From: Candidatus Dadabacteria bacterium
Lineage (GTDB): Bacteria > Bdellovibrionota_C > UBA2361 > J046
Direction of reading: 5' to 3'
Assembly: GCA_003696425.1 (NCBI GenBank)
Contig: RFHI01000225.1
Coordinates: 1-36,576 of the forward strand
DNA length: 36,576 bases
Positions 17,475-24,160 of this stretch are shown one piece after another (the stretch's first letter is position 1; each line of letters starts with the position of its first letter). The position numbers were made by a program, and so were the translations under genes. The notes below the pieces were generated by a model that did no database searches, was not told the origin of the DNA, and was given only the letters and a program-made list of their open reading frames with translations.

Positions 17475-18366
17475 AAAGATCTGGTTTAACGGTAAATTTG
17501 TTAACTGGCAGGATGCAACTGTTCATTCACTTACCCATTCGCTTCATTACGGTGGCGGCGTATTTGAGGGTATTCGTTTTTATAATACCGAGAGGGGGCC
17601 GGCGGTTTTCAGGTTACGCGATCACATTAAGCGGCTGGCCTATTCGGCAGAGGCGCTTCAGGTTGAGATTCCGTATAGTATAGATGATTTATGTCGGGCG
17701 ACTACCGAACTTATTGCTGTAAATCAAATTTCAGAAGGTTATATTCGCCCGCTTGTATTTTTCGGGTACGGAAGACTCGGTTTAAATCCCCAGGATCTTC
17801 CTGTTGAAACTTTAATTGCCTGCTGGGCCTGGGGACGCTACCTCCCTTATGAAATGGTGGATGTAAAGGTAAGTAAGTACCGGCGGATTTCGCCTGATAC
17901 TACGGTAGCAGATGCTAAAATCTGCGGTAATTATGTTAACAGCATCCTGGCTGTGCTTGAAGTTCGCGGCACAAGCTACCACGAAGCTTTGTTTCTGGAC
18001 GCCAGCGGCAATATTGCGGAGGGGCCGGGCGAGAATTTTTTTATAGTAGAAAACAGAACCGTTGTTACGCCGCCTGAAGGAGCAATTTTACCCGGTATTA
18101 CCCGCGATACTGTAATGGAACTGGCACGGGGTGAGGGCCTTAAAGTTATGGAAGAAAAAATACCTGTAGAACGCGCGCAGGCGGCTGACGAGTGCTTTTT
18201 TACCGGCACCGCTGCTGAGGTTGTTCCGATTAGATCTATTGATGATAAGACCATAGGAGACGGAAAGCCTGGAGAGATAACAAGGATGTTGCAGGTAGAG
18301 TATAAAAAACTGGTTACAGGAAAGCTTGATAGTGAGAGTAATTATTTGAGTTACGTTAAAAAGTAG
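17461..18366 (+). CDS. ilvE: Branched-chain amino acid aminotransferase IlvE
   Basis: A PLP fold type IV aminotransferase of 301 residues that would carry out the last step to leucine, and likewise isoleucine and valine. Key segments are YGGGVFEGIRFY, the Lys of ADAKICGNY (Lys153, the PLP lysine by alignment), EGPGENFFIV, LPGITRDTVMELA and FFTGTAAEVVPI. It begins 14 bases before the leuB stop, so it is part of the same transcript and under the leucine attenuator. D-amino acid transaminases and 4-amino-4-deoxychorismate lyases share the fold; the neighbourhood and motifs favour IlvE. Confidence 0.94.
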   Translation: MEPTEKIWFNGKFVNWQDATVHSLTHSLHYGGGVFEGIRFYNTERGPAVFRLRDHIKRLAYSAEALQVEIPYSIDDLCRATTELIAVNQISEGYIRPLVFFGYGRLGLNPQDLPVETLIACWAWGRYLPYEMVDVKVSKYRRISPDTTVADAKICGNYVNSILAVLEVRGTSYHEALFLDASGNIAEGPGENFFIVENRTVVTPPEGAILPGITRDTVMELARGEGLKVMEEKIPVERAQAADECFFTGTAAEVVPIRSIDDKTIGDGKPGEITRMLQVEYKKLVTGKLDSESNYLSYVKK

Positions 18367-18386
18367 TTGAAGAAGCGGGTTTTGTT

Positions 18387-18450
18387 AGCTGTAGCCGGCT
18401 GCGGGGAGATTTTCAGGTTTCCCGGGGCTGTGACTGCATAAAAAAGCTGA
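18387..18450 (+). repeat. Interspersed repeat, copy 1
   Basis: This copy contains a 27-base stretch (18424-18450, GGGGCTGTGACT then GCATAAAAAAGCTGA) that is identical at 18576-18602. The similarity extends upstream in patches: TAGCTG, GGCTGC, TTTTC and GTTTCC recur in the same order. It begins 20 bases after ilvE. A diverged third copy lies at 23.3 kb. No protein is encoded. Confidence 0.8.
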
Positions 18451-18460
18451 ACTCCTAGGG

Positions 18461-18530
18461 CGTATGCGTCCACGGCGACGTTGCCGTCGACGTAAAACCG
18501 TATACGTAGACGGCTACGTCTACGAATTTT
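18461..18530 (+). terminator. Palindromic block with terminator-like hairpin after ilvE
   Basis: CGTAGACG (18505-18512), loop GCTA, CGTCTACG (18517-18524) is a perfect 8-bp hairpin followed by the T-rich tail AATTTTATTCTTTAT, so it could end the leu operon transcript. Just upstream are a second hairpin, CGACG (18476-18480) with CGTCG (18485-18489), and the palindrome CGTATACG (18499-18506), giving a dense CGT/ACG-rich block between two copies of the interspersed repeat. A mobile palindromic repeat is as likely as a dedicated terminator. Confidence 0.5.
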
Positions 18531-18538
18531 ATTCTTTA

Positions 18539-18612
18539 TAGCTGCAGTTGAATGCAGGCTGCTTTTCCGTTTCCTGGGGCTGTGACTGCATAAAAAAGCT
18601 GATATTACAATA
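18539..18612 (+). repeat. Interspersed repeat, copy 2
   Basis: This second copy carries the same 27-base core (18576-18602) and the upstream patches TAGCTG, GAATGC, GGCTGC and GTTTCC. Its right end continues GATATTACAA, which matches the diverged copy at 23.3 kb (GGTATTGTACAA). The rest of the 18367-18728 gap, 18613-18728, shows no gene or clear signal. Confidence 0.8.
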
Positions 18613-18728
18613 TGTTAGGCTTTACGGGGCGATAGCTGCCGCTATTTTAAATTCTTCTCCAGTTGCTATATATTCAAGAAACCTACCTGGCTGATTGACG
18701 AGAGCCAGGTATTTAAACGTTTGCTTAA

Positions 18729-18801
18729 GCGGGTGTAGCTCAGTTGGTAGAGCGCTTGCTTCCCAAGCAAGAGGTCACGGGTTCGAGACCCGTTACCCGC
18801 T
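18729..18801 (+). tRNA. tRNA-Gly(CCC)
   Basis: The 73-base sequence folds as a cloverleaf: acceptor GCGGGTG with TACCCGC (one G-U pair), D arm GCTC..GAGC, anticodon stem CTTGC with GCAAG around loop TTCCCAA (anticodon CCC, 18762-18764), and T arm ACGGG-TTCGAGA-CCCGT. The discriminator base is T. The 3' CCA is not encoded. It reads GGG glycine codons. It is single and lies 40 bases upstream of the permease gene. Confidence 0.96.
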
Positions 18802-18841
18802 TACCCCTGTTTTGTCTGATTGCTAATGAACAAGGGAATTG

Positions 18842-20656
18842 ATGATTATTTTGGGTGCGCTGCTGGCGCTGCTTTTAGGTCCGCTAATATATCAACTGGT
18901 TGAGAAAAAGCCGGTTATCATAAAAATTCTTGACGGTTTTGTCTTCCTTTCAATTGGTGGTCTTTTAATTCTTCATCTTGCGGTAAAGCTAAGGCCGGAT
19001 AATCTGGTTATGACAGCAGTTTTACTTGCTGCCGGTTTTATTGGGCCCACACTGGTTGAGAGAAGCTTTAAAAAAGCCCATCAGCGGATTCACGGTGGTG
19101 CGATACTGCTGGCATTTATAGGTCTTTTGCTGCACGCAGGTATTGATGGCGCTGCGCTTATACCGGAGATACACGATCATCATCACGAGCATTTGTCACT
19201 ACCGCTTGCAATTATTTTTCATAGATTGCCAGTCGGACTTATGCTCTGGTGGCTGATTTCGCCTCATTATGGGAAGTGGTGGGGCTGGCTGGGAATAGTT
19301 CTGATGTGTGCAGCTACTGTTGCAGGTGTCTATGCTGCTGAAGAAGTGCTTGTTCTGGGACAGGGGTATCTGCTTCATTATGTCCAGGCCTTCGTAAGTG
19401 GCGCGATACTGCACGTTGTTATTTTTCCGTTTCATCTTGAGCATGGCACAGAAGTAACAGGAGCGTCCTGCTGTAGCCATCAAGAGTCTGAGAGTCCTGA
19501 AAAGAGTTGTTGCCACCCAGGGTCGTCTTCTCCGGAAGATAAAAATTATCATGCTGCGCCAGAATTTTTTGGAAATCTGATTGCAGTCGTTATGTTGTAT
19601 CTGGTTGTGAGTTATCACGGCGAGATACCGGCTGCCAGCTCACAGATTATTAAGAATATTTCAGATGCTTTCATAAGTTTGGCATACATAAGTGCTCCGG
19701 CACTTATCATAGCTTATCTTTTGTCGGGGTTGATCCAGGCGCTTGTGTCGCCGGCCTCCCTGAAGTGGCTGGCAAAGGGAAGTCTATCAGTGCAGGCGCT
19801 TAAGGGACTGGTACTGGGGCTACCGCTTCCGGTATGCAGCTGCGGAATACTGCCGTTTTACCGGACTATTGTTAAAAAAGGGGCAGCTCCCGCTGCCGCT
19901 ATAGCGTTTTTAATAGCCACGCCTGAACTTGGTATAGATGCGATTTTAATTTCGTTTCCACTGCTCGGTATAAAACTTACACTTCTCAGGCTGCTGGGTG
20001 CGATAGCTCTGGCTTTTGTGGTTGCGCGTATTCTGGCTCCCGGGGTAAAGCCGCTTCCGCTAAAAGATGAGCACGCAGCCAGTAAGAGCTTTATGGAGAG
20101 ATTGAAGGAGGGACTTAAATTTGGAACCGGTGAGCTGGTTGATACAACCGGGCCGTGGATTCTGGCAGGTATTGCGCTTGCAGCAGTGCTGCATCCGCTG
20201 CTTAAAGAATATCCCATTAACATTAATCCGTTTATTCAGGTGCCGGTATTCGGACTTCTTGGGATTGTCGTGTATGTGTGCGCCTCAGGGGCAACGCCGC
20301 TAGTGGCAGTGCTTTTATTTGGTGGCCTCAGTCCCGGTGCAGCAATAGCCTTTCTGCTTACCGGGCCGGCAACAAATGTAAGTACCTTTGGAGTATTATC
20401 CGAACTTCATGGCAGACGCTTTGCTGTAATATTCGGAGTTACAGCCGCACTCACCGCGGTGATAATTGGTCTGATTGTTGACCTGTTTTTCCCGGATTTA
20501 AAGGCTGCTGTTTTGCCGGAAGCTGCTCATAGCCATGTGGAATTTTACCGCACAGTTGCCGTGTGGGCTGTTTCCATATTATTTTTGCTATCCATTGTTC
20601 GCAGAGGCGCACGCGCATTTTTTGGAGAGATTTTTTCAGGGAATATAAAAGATTAA
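18842..20656 (+). CDS. Cu/Zn efflux-type permease (SO_0444-like)
   Basis: A 604-residue polytopic membrane protein. The N-terminal part has several helices and a His-rich loop, EIHDHHHEH. A soluble linker carries two Cys/His clusters: Cys210-Cys211-Ser-His213 and Cys223-Cys224-His225, likely metal-binding. The C-terminal half is a duplicated permease of the UPF0718 type: CSCG at 332-335 followed by ATPELG, and Cys480 in YVCASGATPL followed by TGPATN. This layout resembles the SO_0444 family proposed for copper or zinc efflux. The substrate is inferred from metal ligands and family memory, not proved. ATG 18842 follows AAGGGA; TTG 18839 is an alternative. It converges on the propeller gene with only nine bases between stops. 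Confidence 0.82.
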   Translation: MIILGALLALLLGPLIYQLVEKKPVIIKILDGFVFLSIGGLLILHLAVKLRPDNLVMTAVLLAAGFIGPTLVERSFKKAHQRIHGGAILLAFIGLLLHAGIDGAALIPEIHDHHHEHLSLPLAIIFHRLPVGLMLWWLISPHYGKWWGWLGIVLMCAATVAGVYAAEEVLVLGQGYLLHYVQAFVSGAILHVVIFPFHLEHGTEVTGASCCSHQESESPEKSCCHPGSSSPEDKNYHAAPEFFGNLIAVVMLYLVVSYHGEIPAASSQIIKNISDAFISLAYISAPALIIAYLLSGLIQALVSPASLKWLAKGSLSVQALKGLVLGLPLPVCSCGILPFYRTIVKKGAAPAAAIAFLIATPELGIDAILISFPLLGIKLTLLRLLGAIALAFVVARILAPGVKPLPLKDEHAASKSFMERLKEGLKFGTGELVDTTGPWILAGIALAAVLHPLLKEYPININPFIQVPVFGLLGIVVYVCASGATPLVAVLLFGGLSPGAAIAFLLTGPATNVSTFGVLSELHGRRFAVIFGVTAALTAVIIGLIVDLFFPDLKAAVLPEAAHSHVEFYRTVAVWAVSILFLLSIVRRGARAFFGEIFSGNIKD

Positions 20657-20665
20657 GTTCTTTTG

Positions 20666-21610
20666 TTAAAGTTTCCAGTGTGGATCGCGTTCAGTCCCGA
20701 AATAGGAGTCATCGTAAAGCATGCGCTTTAAGCCTTCACGCCCGAGTCCGAGCGAATCAAGCAGCCCGCTTCTCATATCACTCTCCTGCTCCAGATCCTG
20801 AAATAAGGCGGTCCGTGAAAACTTAAGCGTGGTTGCATCGCTTTGAAGTAAGTCCAAAACACGCAAACGCTCCCTGGTTGTCCCTGGAGATGAGGTGCAG
20901 TAAACCAGGGCTGTTCCGTCAGGCGACCAGGCCACATAGCGATCCTGCCCGGAGTCGGACGTGAGACAACACTGTTGTGTGCCGTCGTCTTTCATAATCC
21001 AGATATGACAGCTGCCACTCTCCTTAGTTTGATCTTCAGGCTCTCTGGTGGAAAGAAAAGCAATTAAAACGCCGTCGGGGGAGAATGCCGGGGCGTAATT
21101 ATCAAAACTGTTGTCTATTAGTACAGAATGATCGCGGCTGGTAAGATTGAATGAGGAGATTATAAGTTTTCCGTTTCTATCTGCTGAGTAAACGATTGTA
21201 TCCCCTGAAGGATGTACTGTTATTTCAACCGGGGCATAATCACCGTCAAACAGCAGTTCTTTATCCCCGGATGCGACTGAAATGCGCCAGAGTCCCATAG
21301 AGCCGGAATCATTTGAGGTGTAGTAAACCCAGCTCCCGTCGGGCGACCAGTCCGGGCTGGCATGAAACTTCCCGCTATCGGTCAGTTGAACACTATTAGA
21401 ACCATCAGCATTAATTAGTTGGATCTCAGGGCTTCCACTTTCTGTTGAAACGTAGGCAATTTTCGTACCGTCCGGCGACCACTTTGGCGAATAGCAATCA
21501 AAGGGGCCGGTGGTTAATCTTTGAAGTAAAGAGCTATCAAGGTTTAGGATCCAGAGATCTAAAGCCCCCGGCCTGCCCGCACTAAAAACGATTTCACCCT
21601 TAAATCTCAT
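20666..21610 (-). CDS. TolB-like beta-propeller (PD40) protein
   Basis: A 314-residue protein with at least five WD40-like PD40 repeats: YSPKWSPDGTKIAYVST, ASPDWSPDGSWVYYTSN, ITVHPSGDTIVYSAD, YAPAFSPDGVLIAFLST and RYVAWSPDGTALVYCTS. This predicts a six-bladed propeller like the TolB C-terminal domain. Unlike TolB there is no signal peptide and no N-terminal TolB domain; translation from ATG 21610 starts right at the first blade, and no ribosome site is evident, so the true start or an upstream part could be missing. The last ~50 residues, containing LDSLGLGREGLKRML, are outside the propeller. The partner is unknown. The gene faces repeat-rich DNA at its 5' end. Confidence 0.75.
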   Translation of the reverse strand: MRFKGEIVFSAGRPGALDLWILNLDSSLLQRLTTGPFDCYSPKWSPDGTKIAYVSTESGSPEIQLINADGSNSVQLTDSGKFHASPDWSPDGSWVYYTSNDSGSMGLWRISVASGDKELLFDGDYAPVEITVHPSGDTIVYSADRNGKLIISSFNLTSRDHSVLIDNSFDNYAPAFSPDGVLIAFLSTREPEDQTKESGSCHIWIMKDDGTQQCCLTSDSGQDRYVAWSPDGTALVYCTSSPGTTRERLRVLDLLQSDATTLKFSRTALFQDLEQESDMRSGLLDSLGLGREGLKRMLYDDSYFGTERDPHWKL

Positions 21611-21650
21611 AGTGCAGCAAAGCTTAGAATATTTTGGCTGCCGGGAAAAG

Positions 21651-21670
21651 GTAACCGTTCACGGGGGTTA
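21651..21670 (+). repeat. Left outer inverted repeat
   Basis: GTAACCGTTCACGGGGGTTA here matches, imperfectly and in inverse orientation, the sequence at 22133-22151 (read on the minus strand as GTAACCATTCAGGGGTAA). The core AACCGTTCAC recurs inverted at 21752-21762. The pair encloses the two-hairpin copies and gives the block 21651-22151 the look of a single element. Confidence 0.6.
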
Positions 21671-21766
21671 AAAGGGGTACAACCTTCAGTGGTTAAGTAC
21701 AAATCATCTGGTGGTTCGCATTGCCAAAACCTAGTCGGTTTTGCAGTTTTTGTGAACGGTTAATGT

Positions 21767-21879
21767 TTAAACCCTGCGCGAACCAGTTTTAAGCGAAGCG
21801 AAAAACTGGGGAGCATGCAGGGCGAGGACCATCTTGGCTTTAGCCAAGTGGGCCCGTAGAAGATAAAAACCCGGCGCAG
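21767..21879 (+). repeat. Two-hairpin structured repeat, copy A
   Basis: The unit begins AAACCCTGCGC and ends AAACCCGGCGCAG. Hairpin 1 has outer stem CCCTGC (21772-21777) with GCAGGG (21817-21822) and inner stem CCAGTTTT (21783-21790) with AAAACTGG (21802-21809), closing on AAGCGAAGCG. Hairpin 2 is CTTGGCT (21833-21839) with AGCCAAG (21842-21848). Copy B (21948-22061) is the same unit inverted, with paired base changes in both hairpins. Function unknown. Confidence 0.85.
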
Positions 21880-21947
21880 CACTGGAAAAAGTAGTTATTT
21901 CAGATACAAAGTGCCTATAATTGTTACCTTAACTTCCACACATCAGT

Positions 21948-22061
21948 CGCGCAGGGTTTAATTATTTTTTACGGCAAAACTTGGACTACGTCCAAGATTT
22001 CGCTCGCCCGGCAAGCAGATAAACTTTTCGCTGCGCTCAAAATTAATCTGCGCCGGGTTAC
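21948..22061 (-). repeat. Two-hairpin structured repeat, copy B (inverted)
   Basis: Read on the minus strand it aligns with copy A end to end: TAACCCGGCGCAG, a loop GAGCGCAGCG, GGGCGAG, ATCTTGG..CCAAG, CCGTA, then AAACCCTGCGCG. The outer stem of hairpin 1 is CCCGGC/GCCGGG (22052-22057 with 22007-22012) where copy A has CCCTGC/GCAGGG; inner stem CAGAT/ATCTG replaces CCAGTTTT/AAAACTGG; hairpin 2 is CTTGGAC/GTCCAAG (21980-21986, 21990-21996). Stems are kept while sequence changes. Copies A and B also form 12- to 14-base perfect inverted repeats at their ends. Confidence 0.85.
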
Positions 22062-22063
22062 CC

Positions 22064-22151
22064 CCGATTTGCTCCGCAAATCGACCCCTTAGGGGTTGGT
22101 AGACAACTGAATTGGTTAACCAGCATTATGGCTTACCCCTGAATGGTTACG
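22064..22151 (+). repeat. Right flank hairpins and outer inverted repeat
   Basis: CGATTTGC (22065-22072) pairs perfectly with GCAAATCG (22076-22083) over a 3-base loop; ACCCC (22084-22088) pairs with GGGGT (22092-22096); TGGTTAACCA at about 22113-22122 is a palindrome; and 22133-22151 is the right outer inverted repeat. On the left side CAAAACC (21725-21731) with GGTTTTG (21737-21743) is a comparable hairpin. No open reading frame of note lies in 21611-22244. Confidence 0.6.
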
Positions 22152-22244
22152 GGAAAAGAAATATCTGGTAAAATATAAATGGGTTGTCCGATATTTATTC
22201 TTCTGGTGACAGCTGAGCGGATTTGCTTATAAAATAGCTAAATT

Positions 22245-23141
22245 ATGAATCTTCCCGATTTACGCAGTATCTTACACAGGAAATTTATTGCATCTAAGGT
22301 TTCACTGCTGAGCCTGCATGATCCGATTTATGTTTCTCCAAAAGCATCAATCGCCGAGTGTGTTAAAAAGCTCAGAGAAAAAAACATAGGTTGCCTCCTG
22401 ATTATGGAAAACGGCAACCTTAACGGGATAATTTCAGAGCGTGATATCTTGCGGCAGGGGGCTCTTCTGGGGGCACAGTGTGTAAGACTGGCGGCTGCAG
22501 AGATCATGACCAGGGATGTTAAGACTATTAAGAGTAATGCCAGTATAGCCAGGCTGCTCCATATGTTTGCAGTTAACGGTTTCAGGCACGCTCCTGTAAT
22601 TTGTGAGGACGGTATAAAGGTTATATCAGTTAAAGATTTTGTTGACTTTATTTATCTGGAGCTTACCAAAAAACTTACAGAGAAATTCCCCGTTGAGGTG
22701 GTTGAATACAGTAAGGTTGATGCATTCTTTGCTCAAACTGTCTCTGTTTTGGAGCCGGCAGCTCCCGTGGTTGTTCCGGAGCTTGAGCCTATTAGAGAAG
22801 CACTGAGACGTATCAATGATAACAGTGTCGGTGCGGTTATCGTAATTGATCATGACCAGCGTATTCGCGGTATATTTACTGAGCGTGATTATATTAAAAA
22901 AATAGCCTGTACTGATACGGATATTGAAACTACTCCGGTTAAAAAGGTTATGACAGAGAGTCCGGCTACAGCACAGCTTACTACCAGTGTGGCTTATGCT
23001 TTTAACCTTATGTCAGAGGGTAAATACCGCCATGTGCCTGTGGTGGACACAGAAGAAGATCTGGTCGGGATAGTTTCTGTCAAAAATTTTATTAATTATC
23101 TTGCCAGCGGAATTCTTGAAGAGCTTGAGAAGTATAAGTAA
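22245..23141 (+). CDS. Four-CBS-domain protein
   Basis: A 298-residue soluble protein consisting of two CBS pairs (Bateman modules): CBS1 about 28-72 with GIISERDILRQG, CBS2 about 84-137, CBS3 about 175-220 with GIFTERDYIKKI, and CBS4 about 232-286 with VGIVSVKNFINYL. Such modules bind adenosine nucleotides and regulate partner enzymes or channels. No attached catalytic domain is present, so it is likely a stand-alone sensor. ATG 22245 has no strong ribosome site. The gene follows the repeat block and no partner is evident from neighbours. Confidence 0.88.
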   Translation: MNLPDLRSILHRKFIASKVSLLSLHDPIYVSPKASIAECVKKLREKNIGCLLIMENGNLNGIISERDILRQGALLGAQCVRLAAAEIMTRDVKTIKSNASIARLLHMFAVNGFRHAPVICEDGIKVISVKDFVDFIYLELTKKLTEKFPVEVVEYSKVDAFFAQTVSVLEPAAPVVVPELEPIREALRRINDNSVGAVIVIDHDQRIRGIFTERDYIKKIACTDTDIETTPVKKVMTESPATAQLTTSVAYAFNLMSEGKYRHVPVVDTEEDLVGIVSVKNFINYLASGILEELEKYK

Positions 23142-23307
23142 ATTCAGTACGTTATCTCTTTCAGGATACCTGTCTTTCACGGCTCCACATAACCCTATTT
23201 AAGCGGCCGGCAGCAGCAAGATAATGCAGGCTATATTATTTGCTTACGGGCCGTTTAAAGGAGATTCATCAGGCACAGGTGCTGGCTTAGCCAACACAAA
23301 TTTGAAT

Positions 23308-23372
23308 GCTTTTAGTCCGGTTTCCGGCTGCCCGGGGCAGTGCTTCCGGTACTAAAAGCTGGTATTGTACAA
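23308..23372 (+). repeat. Nested hairpin, diverged copy 3 of the interspersed repeat
   Basis: GCTTTTAGTCCGG (23308-23320) pairs with CCGGTACTAAAAGC (23346-23359), one bulged base; inside it CTGCC (23328-23332) pairs with GGCAG (23336-23340). Similarity to copies 1 and 2 near 18.5 kb is patchy but ordered: GAATGC, TTTT, CCG, TTTCC, GGGGC, GTG, AAAAGCTG, TATT, ACAA. It ends 20 bases before the ATG at 23392 and so could lie in that gene's leader. The remainder of the 23142-23391 gap shows nothing clear. Confidence 0.6.
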
Positions 23373-23391
23373 CTGTCATTAAGGGGGAGAG

Positions 23392-24147
23392 ATGACAACC
23401 TCTTCAAAAGGGGCTTTTTCTGAGGCACAGGAAAGGCTTTTAGAAGATATTCAAGCTGTTCTCGATAGCACAGATCTTTCGCGCTGGAGATGTGGCGGCG
23501 AAGAGCTTGACGGGCCCAGAAAATGGCGCAGGCAACAGGAGATCTGGGAACATGCCTATGCAGTGCAGGTAGGAGAGAAAACCCTGGTGCTCCGCTCTAC
23601 ACAGGATCTAGATTGTGAATACGTAAGTGGGGGTTTTCAGATTACACCTCACGGTGAAAAGCGTTACCGCGTGGAGCTTCGCGAAGCCGGGTTTAATCCT
23701 AAAACGCTTTCAAATCCATCCATTGGCTGTGTCAGGACAGACAGTATTTGTGAGGTGCTGCTCGAAGGGGAGCTTGCTGAGAAAGTCTTTTTAAGACTGA
23801 ATAAGCGCTATAAGGTTTACCTTCAGGAAAAGCAGCGTAAGTTTAAAGAAGATTTAACTAAATTCCTTAAGAGCTTGCCGGAAATTGTCACTGAAACACC
23901 ACAGCTATTTGTTGAAGAGCAATCCGGAGAGCAGGAAATTTATAGGGCAGAGATAGATAAGTTCAGGGTTGAGCTTACACGGGCGGGAGATAAACCCAAT
24001 TATAAGTATAGCGGCACCGTCACTGCTGAGGGACAGGTATTTTCAATTCCAGCTGAAAACTGCAGTAAGCTCTTTGAAGAGATTGACAGCAGCTACAAGG
24101 TCAGTAAGCTTGAAGAGCTGTACGGGATGCTCAAGAAGATTGCCTGA
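23392..24147 (+). CDS. Hypothetical protein with an internal duplication
   Basis: I do not recognise this 251-residue protein. ATG 23392 is preceded by a strong purine-rich ribosome site (GGGGGAG, 23383-23389). There is no signal peptide or membrane segment. Residues about 55-145 and 180-245 look like two copies of one alpha/beta module: each has a charged strand-rich segment (RYRVELREAG; KFRVELTRAG), a short Cys-containing turn, and a helix ending with ..VFLRLNKRYKVY or ..LFEEIDSSYKVS. A linking helix (QEKQRKFKEDLTKFLKSL) separates them. Likely cytoplasmic. It converges on the next gene with 13 bases between stops. Confidence 0.75.
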   Translation: MTTSSKGAFSEAQERLLEDIQAVLDSTDLSRWRCGGEELDGPRKWRRQQEIWEHAYAVQVGEKTLVLRSTQDLDCEYVSGGFQITPHGEKRYRVELREAGFNPKTLSNPSIGCVRTDSICEVLLEGELAEKVFLRLNKRYKVYLQEKQRKFKEDLTKFLKSLPEIVTETPQLFVEEQSGEQEIYRAEIDKFRVELTRAGDKPNYKYSGTVTAEGQVFSIPAENCSKLFEEIDSSYKVSKLEELYGMLKKIA

Positions 24148-24160
24148 CATTTTAAACTCA

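Noticed and set aside
18387-18612. Insertion sequence remnant or attachment site next to the tRNA
   Set aside because: No transposase or integrase fragment is seen, and no tRNA 3'-end duplication was found; the repeated core does not match the tRNA.
21651-22151. CRISPR array
   Set aside because: The repeats are inverted, few and not evenly spaced with unique spacers, and no cas gene is near.
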